Shown in pieces: positions 41,531-52,592 of a stretch of 64,000 bases of DNA. The stretch comes from Chondrus crispus (lineage: Eukaryota; Rhodophyta; Florideophyceae; Gigartinales; Gigartinaceae), in the NCBI RefSeq assembly GCF_000350225.1, contig NW_005179077.1, positions 62,001 to 126,000 on the forward strand, read 5' to 3'. The notes below the pieces were generated by a model. That model was given only the letters and a program-made list of their open reading frames with translations. It made no database searches and had not been told where the DNA came from. The position numbers were made by a program, and so were the translations under genes. Positions within the stretch are counted from its first letter, which is position 1. Each line of letters opens with the position of its first letter.

Positions 41531-43861
41531 TCATGGCGTACCATCACTCCTCGCCGCACACATCCTCACCGCCTCCCGCACTTGTTCTCTCTCTACACCG
41601 ATTGTCGACTCATCAATCTTTTCGACCCCCAGTACACGTCCAATCCTCTCAATCCCACTCAACCGTCTTTGCATATCCGGTTTCAACCCCACTCCTTGAA
41701 TACGGTCCCCGTTTGGAGTCCGATACTCTCCTACGGTCACGACAACCCCCCCACCATCGGAAAGTCCAAACACACCCTGAATTAACCCTTTTCCGTAGCT
41801 CCGCTCCCCCACAAGAGCGGCGCGACACTGGTCCCGAAGCCCTCCAGCAAGGACTTCACTCGAGCTCGCAGACCCCTCATCAATTATCACCGCCACGTCG
41901 ACGTCTCCTGGCACCTGCTTCTCACCTTCCACTAGGCGTGACCTGTATGTCTCGTCTTTGACGGACGAATCGTCGGATGGGTCTGCACGTCCCGTGACTT
42001 GAGCCACGGGCACATCATTGCCCTCAAACAAACCTGCGATCTCCAAAGCTCCCTCGAATACCCCGCCCCCATTCTTTCGCAGGTCAAGCACAATCCAGTC
42101 AGCCCCGCCTTTGACCAGCTTGTCGGATGCCAGCGCCACTTCCTCCCGGCTCGAGGCCCGGAATTCACTCAGCCTGATGTAGCCGAGCTTACTTCCGTCT
42201 TCTATGTCGACCAGCTTGGCTTTGATAGCAGCTGATCCTGCGGCTGGCGGGAACGATCGCCGCAGCGTCATTTCCTCCTTACCTCGGAAGGTCACGTGCA
42301 TGTCAGAGCCATCGGCCCCTTGCATGCGCTCGGAGACTGAGAATGCAGCTTGATCCTGAATTGGATCGCCCTCCACTTCTTCCAAGACGTCCCCTCGAAC
42401 AACACCGGCCTTCGCTGCGGGTGAGCCTGCTGGAGGATCAGTGGCGACAACCAGAGCGCCGGTTGAATCTGTGGTTAGCAAAAGGCCGACGCCTGATGTA
42501 TCAAACCGGCGAAAAGCGTTCATGTCATTGGGAGATATCAGTCGCGTGTATTGATCTGATAGCAAGCGAAAAGAGCTTCGCAAATAGGCGTATGTAGCCT
42601 TACGAGAGGGAAGGGATGCAGATGCAAGCTTCTTCCGTTCAGCCGCCCAATCGAGGCCATTAAATGATGGAGACACAAAATACTTGTCAACCAGCTGCCA
42701 TGCTTCTTCGGCGAGACGATGCTCCTCGTCCGAAGGTGAGGCGGGCGTCTCCGCATTTGCAAGTGGCGTAGAAATGGTCAAGAGCGGGTGTGTGTGGGCT
42801 CCTGTATGCCGTGGGCGCGACAGTCGGTCACGTTGATGCGTAACCGATACGGTGTTAGGGCTGGATATTAGTTGGATTACGTCATGCGTGGGAGTAGTGC
42901 GACCGAGGCGGCTGGACATGGAATCCGTCGGGCCAACCGCAAGAAAGTTGTGCTCAGGCGCGTGTCTCGCGGCTGTGACAGGTTTCGACACATCAAAGAC
43001 AAGCTTGGGGTCATGAGAGCTCGGTATGGAGTGCTCAGCGAGTCGCGCTGGCAATGAAACAAGGTGGGTTGTGTCAGTCACGGGGGGGACGTCCCTAGGT
43101 TCGGGGCGATAAACAGGGGAACTGTGTGTCCCGAGGGTGCGTGAATTCTTGAAGTGCGGTGTTGCATTGGGATGGCCGGAGTAAGCAGTCTTGACATAGT
43201 TGGAGAAAAGGTGTACAGCGGCGGTGGTGTCCGACAGGGCGTTGGGCACTGAATGCACTTGGGAGGCAGACCAGAGTGCAGGTGGTTGGGGGTAGCGCTG
43301 TAGATTCGAGACACTGTGGCCTGAATTTCGAAGGTATGTGGTGAGCTGTAAACTGGTGCTTGGTGAAGTTATGACACTGGCCTCGAATGAGAGGTGGCTC
43401 TGCGCAGCGTCTATTGCAGGCAGTTGTGGAGTGTTGCGCGGCTCACTCGGTAAATTCAACGGCGTGCCATCCAAACTTTCCCAGAGAGTACCAGGTCGGT
43501 CCTCGCAGGTCGTGAGCGTGGAGCGCGGAAAAGGAAACGAGACAGTAGTAAGAGAATCGCTTACGGACAAGGGGTACAACGGTGGAAGGGGAGATGAAGT
43601 ATCAACGGGAAAGAGATGCGAAACTTGAGTGCCTTGTTGCGCCGCGACACAAGCGTTAGTAAGTGGATTGGTTGTGTGATGAGTACAAGCCGCGAATGCA
43701 TCGTTTCGGGAAATGGGATCAAGTGCGTATGTCTTATGCGCGAGATGAAGGTGTACAGGTGGAGAGACCGGTAGTGACTGAACGAGAAGAGCGGCCGCAA
43801 GAGCTGCAGCGGCGGGGGTGGGGGGGAGACAGAAGGAGGGAGCGACAGGAGATGCAGACAT
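41531..43861 (-). CDS. C-terminal processing protease (CtpA-like, S41) with long N-terminal extension
   Basis: 776 residues from the ATG at 43861. Residues 1-370 have no recognisable domain and are Ser/Thr/Pro/His rich. After a possible lumenal processing site (STPLANAETP) comes the protease: a helical cap (WQLVDKYFVSPSFN), a PDZ domain around residues 450-530 (GVGLLLTTDSTGALVV, GDVLEEVEG), and the S41 core. Catalytic Ser lies in DEGSASSSEVLAGG and catalytic Lys in GERSYGKGLIQ, 25 residues later as in Tsp and CtpA. CtpA trims the C-terminus of the photosystem II D1 protein in the thylakoid lumen. An internal ATG at 42919 would give a more typical length, so the true start is uncertain. It is divergent from the GNAT gene. 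Confidence 0.85.
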   Translation of the reverse strand: MSASPVAPSFCLPPTPAAAALAAALLVQSLPVSPPVHLHLAHKTYALDPISRNDAFAACTHHTTNPLTNACVAAQQGTQVSHLFPVDTSSPLPPLYPLSVSDSLTTVSFPFPRSTLTTCEDRPGTLWESLDGTPLNLPSEPRNTPQLPAIDAAQSHLSFEASVITSPSTSLQLTTYLRNSGHSVSNLQRYPQPPALWSASQVHSVPNALSDTTAAVHLFSNYVKTAYSGHPNATPHFKNSRTLGTHSSPVYRPEPRDVPPVTDTTHLVSLPARLAEHSIPSSHDPKLVFDVSKPVTAARHAPEHNFLAVGPTDSMSSRLGRTTPTHDVIQLISSPNTVSVTHQRDRLSRPRHTGAHTHPLLTISTPLANAETPASPSDEEHRLAEEAWQLVDKYFVSPSFNGLDWAAERKKLASASLPSRKATYAYLRSSFRLLSDQYTRLISPNDMNAFRRFDTSGVGLLLTTDSTGALVVATDPPAGSPAAKAGVVRGDVLEEVEGDPIQDQAAFSVSERMQGADGSDMHVTFRGKEEMTLRRSFPPAAGSAAIKAKLVDIEDGSKLGYIRLSEFRASSREEVALASDKLVKGGADWIVLDLRKNGGGVFEGALEIAGLFEGNDVPVAQVTGRADPSDDSSVKDETYRSRLVEGEKQVPGDVDVAVIIDEGSASSSEVLAGGLRDQCRAALVGERSYGKGLIQGVFGLSDGGGVVVTVGEYRTPNGDRIQGVGLKPDMQRRLSGIERIGRVLGVEKIDESTIGVEREQVREAVRMCAARSDGTP

Positions 43862-44035
43862 TTGATGTCGAACGGATGGAGTGCGTACGGATGGAAATTG
43901 AGAAGGGCCGGGGTGGAGGACGACGGTTGGATCTGCGGAGGGGGGTTGATGCAAAGCGAGAAATGATGTGGCTGGCGACAAGGGGAGGGGAATAAAGAGT
44001 GTTGGGTGGGGTGGGCGGATTTGGTTTCACGTTAA

Positions 44036-44064
44036 GGGGGGGGGGGGGGGGGGGGGGGGGGGGG
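44036..44064 (+). repeat. Poly-G tract (29 G)
   Basis: Run of 29 G between the divergent CtpA-like and GNAT genes; the longest of three poly-G runs in the window. Confidence 0.9.
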
Positions 44065-44561
44065 AGGGACGAGATAGGGCGGAAGAGTGAAGAGGACGAC
44101 AGGATGAGGGATCTGTGTGTACCGTAGATGGAAGTGAGGGAGATGGAAGTGAGGGAGATCGCAGTATAAAAGTTTACAGTTTTTAGGCGGGCAGCGCATC
44201 ACGTAAGGCATTACAGCTGATGTCATGCTGTGCAAATGCTATAAAGAAACACTTGCCCTGTTACGCCCTGTATGCGCTTTCTCGCGTCCCGGCCCGTGCC
44301 TAACCGAAATCCAGCAGTCGCGTTCTTCCCCAACACACGCCCTTAGTGACACTCCCCTTTGACACCTTCAACCCTGCCCCTACGACACCCCCTAGCCTCA
44401 TGTATGCACTATATATCTCAACTCGGCTCAACCCACTCCTACCGCTCCCATTTTCCTCCTATCCTCATCTAACTTTTCCGTCTACCCCGTCTCTATCCTC
44501 CGATCCCTCCGATTAACGCCCCTCGGTTCAGCTCCCGTCTTGTCACCGTTTTACATCCGTC

Positions 44562-45350
44562 ATGCCCACGAACACCTCCTCTTCGCGCTCGGACAGGGGA
44601 AGCGGCTCCCGCGGGAAAGGTCACAGCAGTGGTAGCGCGAACGGCACCGGTTCCTCGCATGGAAGCGGTAGCGGTCGTGGCAACTCCCATGCAAGTGCCC
44701 CCGCTTCAGGCAGCGGCTCTGGCTCCGGAATCTCTCACCGAACCTCTAGTCGAAGCTCGGGTGCATCAGGCCATAAAAGTACCTCCAACTCCAGTTCCGG
44801 CATAAACGCCGTCGCGGGGGGAAGTGGAAGCAGTACTAAGGCCTCTAATGAGTCCAACATCAACATGCAGAATGCCGAAATTATCGATGTCGCTCGCGTC
44901 ACAGAGATTGAGCGCAGTACTTTTCCCTCCTCCCAAGCCTTCACCGCTGCCGAGTGCGAATATCGAATCTTATACGCACATAGTCTCTGCTTTGTCGCTT
45001 TTCTTGAGGGACACAACAAGTTTGTCGGATATATTATCGGCTCAGGACTGCCGACCGACAAAGATGGCATCACAAAGGAATATGTGACAAACCACTACCC
45101 ACGTGGACGCGTCCTATACTTGCACAAAGTCGTCATTCAACCTGAACTCAGGAATCGCGGCCTGGGAACAAGCATGATGAAGGCGTATCTCAATGAAATC
45201 ACCGAGAAGACTCAGATGACAAAAATTGTCCTTGTGAGTCAAAGACGAAACTTCAAATTTTTCGAGCGCCTCGGTTTCAGAGTCAGGATACAAAGCTCAA
45301 TACGCTATGGCCGAGAGCCTTGGTTTGAGATGGTGAGAGACATCTCTTGA
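44562..45350 (+). CDS. GNAT-family N-acetyltransferase with Ser/Gly-rich leader
   Basis: 262 residues from an ATG. Residues 1-100 are a low-complexity Ser/Gly/Arg tract. Residues 105-262 form a GNAT domain: VARVTEIERSTFPSSQAFTA, HNKFVGYIIGSGLP, YLHKVVIQPELRNRGLGTSM with the acetyl-CoA loop RNRGLG, and RNFKFFERLGFRV. The pattern of the first block and the spacing resemble arylalkylamine (serotonin) N-acetyltransferases rather than ribosomal or histone acetyltransferases. It would move an acetyl group from acetyl-CoA to an amine; the acceptor is not known. The leader contains no obvious targeting signal. Confidence 0.8.
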   Translation: MPTNTSSSRSDRGSGSRGKGHSSGSANGTGSSHGSGSGRGNSHASAPASGSGSGSGISHRTSSRSSGASGHKSTSNSSSGINAVAGGSGSSTKASNESNINMQNAEIIDVARVTEIERSTFPSSQAFTAAECEYRILYAHSLCFVAFLEGHNKFVGYIIGSGLPTDKDGITKEYVTNHYPRGRVLYLHKVVIQPELRNRGLGTSMMKAYLNEITEKTQMTKIVLVSQRRNFKFFERLGFRVRIQSSIRYGREPWFEMVRDIS

Positions 45351-45578
45351 ATACGTTTTTTCTTGTGCATCTGCACCTCAACACTTTTTCGCTCGTCAAC
45401 TATGTATAGATAAATCACACTCGGTCCGCTTGCGTACATCTCACATTGTCCATCCTACACCTGCCTCCATATACAGTGAATCAATAAATCTACCACTTGG
45501 AGGCTAACCTGCCCTGCCTCTGCTTGCCATATCGCCTCGCCTGTCGTTAGAAATTTACTCCATTCTTCGTTTCTCGCC

Positions 45579-46778
45579 TCAGTACACCCCTTGCCGCTGT
45601 AACGCTGTACCCAACACGCCAGCCTTTTTGCACCATGGCTTCTCAAAAGCCTCGTATTCTGCGCGGTACCGCTCCCGTGTTCTCTTCCCAACTAGCCATT
45701 TCCGACTTTGTCTCAACAAAAAGTCCTCCTTACCCATCTCTTTTTGACACCTGCTTGAATACTCTTCCCATGCCGCGACGTCCACTGCCATTTCCATACG
45801 TCGTCTTGCCCTGCTCCGCGACAGGTCTATACTTGACGCCGTGTAATATCGCACCTGATTCGGCGTCATGCCCTCCCGCGAGTGATAGCTGGTCCTGAAC
45901 AACGAGTAAGGCTGCTGAGCAGCGTCTTGGGCAAACACCATCGCGAGGGTAATGATGAAAACCATAAGAAGCATCGGCTTGAATCGCTCGCAAACTGAGT
46001 CTTCTGCGCCTTCATACCGCCTGTATTCCCTAAACTGGCCCCCTGCATCGTTCCTTGTCGTGGTGAAAAAGCCCTCTGGGCCGAATCCTTGTGCCGTGAA
46101 GCCCTGTCCCCCTCTCGCCGCGGCCTCGAACAAAAATTCAAACAGCTCGTCCGGAGTCATCTCGTGCCTCGCATTATCAAAGTCATCAAAAGCCGCAGCA
46201 CCGCGTGTTCGGCTCTTCCGCCTTCGCGCGCTTCTTACTGGTTGGTGCTCAGGCCCATCCGTGCCAAACTGATCATAATGACGTCTCCGCTCCTTATCCG
46301 ACACCACAACAAACGCCTGGCCGACCCGTTTGAACGCCTCGTCGGCACCGGGAGCTTGGTTTCGATCAGGGTGCAAGCGCAACGCAAGCTTTCGGTATGC
46401 ACGTTTAATGGTCACGCCCTCGGCGTCGCGGGGTACTCCAAGAACGTCATAGTGATTTTTCTTTGAGAGTTGTTGCACGCGGCGCACGGCAGCGGCCATT
46501 TCGGGGGTGGCTTGGCGCTTTTCTTGGTCGCCTTCTGGCTCGACGCCTTGGTCTCGCCGCGAATTCCGCTCATGCGTAGCGGAAGAGGAGGACTTTTTTG
46601 AAGAGGTCGAGGCAATGTGCAGTTTGAGAACAGCGTCGAAGCGAGCCTGCTGCTCTGGAAGCGGGTACATGCGTCGCGATTTTGCAAGTAGCCTGGTGGC
46701 TTTCGCGATGTCATTGCCGTGCATAGCGGTCGCAGCAAGATGCAGACAACGCTCGGCGTCATCGCGGTTGCCGTCCAT
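45579..46778 (-). CDS. ER membrane J-protein, DNAJB12/B14-like
   Basis: 399 residues from the ATG at 46778 (MDGNRDDAERCL). The N-terminal helices (residues 1-60) match the short N-terminal region of DNAJB12/14. A J-domain spans about 109-175 with the HPD motif (LALRLHPDRNQAP). A Gly/Phe-rich middle precedes one membrane span at about 270-290 (PMLLMVFIITLAMVFAQ). The C-terminal DUF1977-type domain, with YSLFRTSYHSREGMTPNQVRYY, faces the lumen. These J-proteins recruit Hsp70 to the ER surface in quality control and degradation of membrane proteins. It is convergent with the GNAT gene. Confidence 0.88.
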   Translation of the reverse strand: MDGNRDDAERCLHLAATAMHGNDIAKATRLLAKSRRMYPLPEQQARFDAVLKLHIASTSSKKSSSSATHERNSRRDQGVEPEGDQEKRQATPEMAAAVRRVQQLSKKNHYDVLGVPRDAEGVTIKRAYRKLALRLHPDRNQAPGADEAFKRVGQAFVVVSDKERRRHYDQFGTDGPEHQPVRSARRRKSRTRGAAAFDDFDNARHEMTPDELFEFLFEAAARGGQGFTAQGFGPEGFFTTTRNDAGGQFREYRRYEGAEDSVCERFKPMLLMVFIITLAMVFAQDAAQQPYSLFRTSYHSREGMTPNQVRYYTASSIDLSRSRARRRMEMAVDVAAWEEYSSRCQKEMGKEDFLLRQSRKWLVGKRTRERYRAEYEAFEKPWCKKAGVLGTALQRQGVY

Positions 46779-47929
46779 GGATGAATAGAAATGGTAGAAG
46801 GGACGGCACAACTCTCATTAACACGACAGGACAACAGTGGGAGCAAAGGCTACCCGGCAAAGACGTGGAGTGCGCCGGGTGAGGGAGGCAGTCTGTGGGG
46901 TGGCGGTGACATATTGGGCACCAGCCAATGGGGAATTCGTTGAAGCTCAGAAGCTCTTGTTTTATGATGTTGGGAAAGCTGATTGAATAAATAAACATTT
47001 CAATATTTTCCGAAAAACCTCGAGAAAATTTTCGTCTTGTGTAGCCGGCCGGTTACACTGTCTGAGACACTGCGGGCATGAATAGCGCGGCTGTTCCTTC
47101 TACAGTAAATTACACCCGTTAACAGGATATAGTAGGGGCCAGACTATTTCACAGGAGCCTGAAAATGAGGATGAAACAGGAATTAGTACAATAGGTCTCT
47201 TAACCAAAGACCGATATATAAACAAAAGACTGCATAAATTCACAAATTCTTCGTTTTTTCCCAGGTTCATTTACAGTAGAGAAAACTAAAAGCAACTGGG
47301 CACAAACAGAGACGTCAAGGAAATGCAACTCCGGCTACTGTAAACACCGTATACCTGAGCAAGGCCTCGGTATCTACTTGGTAGGTCAATGGTAGCGAGG
47401 ACATACAGCGATCCACACCGACTCAAGATCCACGCCGCTTCTGGACCATATGTGCAAGGCACGCCTCCCCTTCGGCGCCTCGCTCCTCATCGTCCTTGTT
47501 TTCGTCGTCTGCGACGGCCGCCGGGGGGGTTTGGGGGCTGGTCGTTGGCGGAGGAGTCGTCATCCTCGTCGCCGTTAGCGCAACAGGCCCTTGAGTTGGC
47601 GGCACCGGGCGTGCGGACGGGCACAGTGCGAAGGTTATTCACGCGGAGCGGAGCCTTTGACGTGAAGAAAAGGGTTCCAAAAGGGTTTTTGCCAGAAGCG
47701 GAAACAAGACGGTAACGCTTCTGATATGGTACGGCGTGAATAGAGAGATATCTACCCATCTGATAGGCAGGGGGCGGCCTCTGCTAGGCACATCCCGCAC
47801 CAGAAAGGGCTCCCTTTTGTAGTACAATTCCGTACCACAACCTCCCGGCGAGATGATAACCGCGCGGGAGGGCGAATGCTACTGTAGCGAGCAGGCATAC
47901 ACGCACCCGCCGCCGTGCACAGAAGTACC
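46779..47929. other. Intergenic stretch with a weak open frame
   Basis: No gene is convincing. A minus-strand frame of 90 codons from an ATG at 47759 (ending 47487) has a natural first half, then Asp/Arg/Gly-rich low complexity; it may be a remnant tied to the nearby LTR-like block. Confidence 0.4.
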
Positions 47930-48500
47930 CTAAGAGTCCGACGTGGGACAGCCGGTAACAGCGGGCGTAGCCACGGGTAACACGTGGCACAACCGTTAGC
48001 CGGGATCGTGGCCACGGGCACACGTGTATAATCCCTACGGTGGCTAACTAGTAATTAGTAGTTAATGGCACAAATTAGCCAATTTAGCACAGTAGCTGGT
48101 ATACAGTATGTAACAGCTACTGTAGGGGGACAGGTGTTCTGGCGTCCCACTTAGGGGTTAAGACCGGGACGCACCTGCCCCGTTCCAGTAAACGGGAGGC
48201 AGACTCGCCTCCCCTTCCTTCACGGCTAATTGCTATAGCAATAGTAAAAGGGAAACCGGAACGGGATATATCCCGTTCCGGTTTCCATTTTAGTCTCAGG
48301 CTTCTAACCCGTGATCGGCCGTCCGGATCTAACACTACCGACCGGCTGCGCGTCACTGGCCACGTGAGCCTTCCCTCTTTTCGAGTCCATCCGTACGGTC
48401 TGCGTTGGCGCGTGGGTTACCCACCGGCGCGCGCTCCCTTACCTCTAACCCCCCTCGTTTCTGACTGGTCGGGACGAAGGTAGTTATACCACACTTTTCT
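47930..48500 (+). mobile_element. LTR-like fossil block 1 (solo or truncated)
   Basis: Shares a colinear set of blocks with 50815-51500: a stretch around GACAGGTGT...GCGTCCC, GGGGTTAAGA, CCAGTAAACGGG, CTTCTAACCCGT, and a right edge ending near TTATACCACAC. The order and spacing are the same but the sequence has drifted strongly, so both are old copies of one LTR family. No internal coding region follows here. Family beyond LTR retroelement is not assigned. The element is broken. Confidence 0.5.
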
Positions 48501-49119
48501 CGCACCATTGTCGCAAGTTGGGGCGCATATGGACTGCAAGAGGACTAGCAGGTCACGCGATTGGGTCGAGGTCGGGTTCAGGGTGGTGGTTGTGTTGTTC
48601 GGGGCGGGGCGGTGCTCCGACGGCGGCAGTCGGGAAACATCGACCGGGTTGGGGTCGGACAGGGGGGTGATGGTGATGGATGAGTGTCGGGTTGCGAAGG
48701 AGGAGTGTCTCCGAAAGAGTTGGGCTGGCGCGGGGCGTGGGGCCAGGGTGCGGCGGGGGGACTTTTCTCGGCGCGTTTGCGCAGATAGGTGAAGCTGGGG
48801 ATGCGCTCCTCTTACTGCAAGGGGGCGAAGAGGACCAGGGAGACGGCGAGCACTGCGAGTAAGAAAGCGGGTAGGAATTGGGTGACATTTAATAATTATC
48901 AGGCTGGCAGTCTGGGATACAGGTAGCTCAAAATTGAATGTCCATCCTCCTCCTCTTCTTTTCCATGTACTTTGCCTGTACATGCTTCCTTTTTCCTGCT
49001 TGACTTTCTGCTATGCTATACCGCCGGGTTTATATTTGTCGATAAAGCTGGCCATCGCCCTTGCGAAGCGGTGACCAAAGGATGTGAAAATTTGTCATGC
49101 CCAAACACAGTTTAAAAAT

Positions 49120-50157
49120 TTAGTCATAAGAAGACTCATTCCATTTCCACTTTGTGCTCATTACAGTCCATAACCCGCACAGCCGCCCAAAAACATTCTC
49201 GACTATAATTCGATCGCTCGAAATAATTCGATTTACCTTCACCTCTGAAGTTGTCAGCACGCCATTTACCGGTTTCTTTTTTGGATGTATGACCCGGCAA
49301 AACTCAGAAGCCCCCTGGTAGCCCTTATCCACCAGCACGCCCCAGCTTCTCTCGAACTTATCTGCCAAGGTCCCATCGTCGTCGTAGTCCATGTCGCCCT
49401 CTTTTTTCTTGAGCTGCTTTTTGTGCAGATATTGCATGCGCTGGAACAGGGTCAGGTCAGACACTGATCCCGGTTCATGCTCACTGCAGCACAGAGCAAG
49501 CCCATTCGGCAAAGCCGAGACTTCGACCATGTAGGCATACTGCTTGTGTTTTCCGCTAAAATATTTCTTTCCCTCCTCTACACTCCCACTCGGGCGGAAG
49601 CTGGGCATAAACGTCACATCCGAGGCATAGAGGGCCATGGGATAGTGACGAAAATTTCGGCGGCTCTCATACAGTTTATCCATGGTCCACTTTCCAGCTT
49701 GAGCCTCAACATAATGCTGATACACAGGGAGTGATATGATCTCGACAAATTTCATTATGAGCTTCTCAAAAGAGAGACCCTTTAGACCAAACATTTTTGC
49801 GAGAAAGTCCCACTGACCCCCGTGCTTCATGAAGCATAACGTCATGAACAAGACATCCTTCCCTGTGCGCACGGATTTTTGGCCACGGCCCGTGTTGTAC
49901 CGTGCCATGATTAATTCCCCAAAGCCACACCAAAAGCCGAGAAACTGCGTAGGATCGAAATTTGTCATTTCGATAATTGCCGCTGAGCCACCCTGTTCAT
50001 GAAACCTGTCAAATGTAAGCGATTCAGAGTCAACCATCTCATCAGTTTCCACATCGTGGTCTTGTTCGTAACGACTTCTTTCGTTGTTGGGTTCAACGGC
50101 CGCATCTGCCAGTAGCTGAAGGGCAGTTGCGGCTTGTGACTGGGTGATGGGAGGCAT
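49120..50157 (-). CDS. PIF/Harbinger-type DDE transposase
   Basis: 345 residues from the ATG at 50157. The C-terminal two-thirds carry a DDE_Tnp_4-type nuclease: ALYASDVTF with the first Asp (180), YFSGKHKQYAYMVEVSA, EPGSVSDLTLF with Asp234, VDKGYQGASEFC with Asp277, and IIVENVFGRLCGLW with Glu320. The YFSGKHKQY and PGS-SD pieces are the hallmark of Harbinger-type enzymes. A frame of this length is intact. I did not find terminal inverted repeats or the Myb-like partner gene that many PIF/Harbinger elements carry, so element ends are unknown. Confidence 0.85.
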   Translation of the reverse strand: MPPITQSQAATALQLLADAAVEPNNERSRYEQDHDVETDEMVDSESLTFDRFHEQGGSAAIIEMTNFDPTQFLGFWCGFGELIMARYNTGRGQKSVRTGKDVLFMTLCFMKHGGQWDFLAKMFGLKGLSFEKLIMKFVEIISLPVYQHYVEAQAGKWTMDKLYESRRNFRHYPMALYASDVTFMPSFRPSGSVEEGKKYFSGKHKQYAYMVEVSALPNGLALCCSEHEPGSVSDLTLFQRMQYLHKKQLKKKEGDMDYDDDGTLADKFERSWGVLVDKGYQGASEFCRVIHPKKKPVNGVLTTSEVKVNRIISSDRIIVENVFGRLCGLWTVMSTKWKWNESSYD

Positions 50158-50814
50158 GGTTGAGCCTCGAAAGGAGAAGAGGGGATCTGAAAGGGAAGGT
50201 GTGGTGAGGGAAGAGGGGATCTGCAAGGGAAAGTGTGGTGAGGGAAGAGATGGGGGTGTACTGTCTGGAGGTTGTCTGGAAGGGTGCGGTTTAAATGCGC
50301 AATGATCGGCATGTTTCCAAAAGAGGCGGGCTTTTTCGTAAGTCTCTGTCCACTTTTTTTTTACTGTAGACGCACAGTACTGCTAGGTGTTATGTTGACC
50401 AGCGATGATTCAACTGAATATTCTCCATTTCGACTGTCACCATCAAATTATGCAATCAATTTGATGTTTACAGTCTGATATCGTTGCCCTAGCACATGAT
50501 TGGCACGTTTGGCAGTCCCCTCCCAGCTGCACTAAGGGTCTAATGTAACCTATCAATAAGAATGCGGCCCGTCAAGGAAAACAATATCCTCATGCAGGGG
50601 TTTATCACTAGGGGAGGTAGGATTATCATAACTCTATCAAAAAAATCACTGATTCTCGTTTGGTGCAACGACTCATGCATTTGAAGTCTCAGCACACGTT
50701 GTGCCTCTTTCCGGCCCCACAAAGCCACCGTTAAGGTGCCAACACTGCTCATAATCACATGTGCACCAGCCAAAACGCGCAACTGCTCACGACGAAGAGG
50801 CAGGACTGTAGTAT

Positions 50815-52262
50815 AATGACCGGCGCGAGCGCGCGGCGGTCATCGGACGGCCGTGTACGGTATACACGTGGGCGGTTGTGCCCACGTGTAGCGAGCGCGC
50901 GCGCATGCCGAGCGGTCGTAATCTGGCGTACGTGTACAGTAGTGCACGTGTCGTCTGAGCGGTAGTCTACGCGTGTTACGTGTGCGCGTTAGCACACGTG
51001 TCGTCCGTGCGGTGGTCTGTAAGCAACACGCGTGTACAGTAGTGCACACGTGCAGTAGCAGCGTCCGTGCGGTAGTAGTAATTATGGCGCTACCTTTTTA
51101 ATTGAGTACAGGACCCGGCACGCACTAGGCGGCAGGTACTGTACTACTGTACTGGGACAGGTGTCCGAGGCGTCCCTCTGCGGGGTTAAGATCTGGCACC
51201 CGTCCCCACCAGTAAACGGGGGCAAGCTCGCCCCCGTCCCTTTTGCGCCTATATACGTCCGTTTCGGTTGTCTATCGCGCGCGCTGGCTTCTAACCCGTT
51301 ACCGGTCGCTCCCGTTCACGCACTACGGAGCGACTGCGCGTAGCCGGCCAGTGAGCCACTCCCTTTTCGCGAGCTCGTCCGATCGGTTCAATTAGCGCGT
51401 CGCGTCCACGCGGCGTGCTCCCTCGCTATAGCCTCCGCCTCTCACCCAACCCACGGCGGAGAGAAGTTATCCCACATTTTGGGACTCTTGTGGAGGGGTT
51501 AACTCTTGAGGTTGAGCCGCACGCGTAGTCGCTCGATCGCGCGCAGAACCGTACGGACGGAAAAGGTTGAGAAATCACCGCGTCGATCGCGAAGCGTATT
51601 CGACGATGAACCGACCGGATCAAGGGGGAGACTCCGCCTCCGGGCGTCTGAGCACCCGCAGTGGCAGTGGCGCACCGCGCCCCCGGGTGGAGAACCCGGA
51701 AGCCCTGCTGCGACCGCCACTGCGACCGGGCCGCACGCGAGCGTCCGCATCGGATGTTACGCCAGCCGGGTCGGCAAGCACTGAGAATCGGGTCCAATGG
51801 ATGGTCGACGCGATTCAGCCGCGCATCCAGGCCTGGGTGGAGGAGTTCCTCGCTACGGAACTCCCCCAGGTAGCGCGCGTATGCCTCGACCGAACGGTGC
51901 CCGCGCTCGTGGACGCGCACGTACGCAGCGCGATACCACCGCTTTTGGACGAACTTCTACCCGCTCAAGTCCAATGCGAGGTGGTGAGGGCGGCCTCCAC
52001 TGTGGATGAAGAATCCCCGTCCGGTACGGCTCTAAAGGAAGCGATCAGCTCCGCCGTGGCCAATCGTCTGGCCACGACCTTCACCGGAGCAGGAGTCGAC
52101 GCAGGCGAGCAGCGCGACTCAACCGCTCCGGATTCTACGCTAACGCACGCTGAACCGATCGGCGCCGCACTCGGGATCGGTAAAATGGCCCCTCACCCGG
52201 AGGGTAAGACCATTTACCTCCCACCAACTTATGCACTACGAGGTCAGATTTTCAATATCTGA
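50815..52262 (+). mobile_element. LTR-like fossil block 2 with gag-like leader, truncated
   Basis: The left part (50815-51500) is the diverged twin of the block at 47930-48500 and is preceded by repeated CACGTG-centred sequence. After it, an open frame from an ATG at 51606 to 52262 encodes about 218 residues, Pro/Arg-rich then helical, resembling the N-terminal part of a Gag protein but without a zinc knuckle. No reverse transcriptase or integrase lies downstream, so only the 5' end of the element remains. It is broken. Age cannot be dated; the drift between the two LTR-like blocks suggests it is old. Confidence 0.5.
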
Positions 52263-52592
52263 AATGATTTTTTAGAATGGCCCGGTAGATTTAGTGATTC
52301 GAAACTTGTTTTAGATTTTTGGCGCGCGCGCAGCACACTTTTCTGATCGTATCAAACCTACCGCTGGTCTAGCTTGATGAGCCATTTTTAATGTAAAATA
52401 TAGTATAGGACGGATATCTGTTAGTTTCTACTAGATCCAGGCTGATATTGTACTGGTGCGCACCAACACTTTGAAGCTGCATAGTGTGGCCAGCCACGTG
52501 TGGAAAATGGGAAGGAGCTTAGTTCATTGCTCGAGATCGCTTCAGTGTAAATGTATCGCAGCGTCGTTTATTAGTAGCCTTAAACTACATTA

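Noticed and set aside
48417-48983. 188-codon minus-strand open frame
   Set aside because: Pro/Thr/Arg low complexity across the edge of the LTR-like block; no similarity to any element protein.
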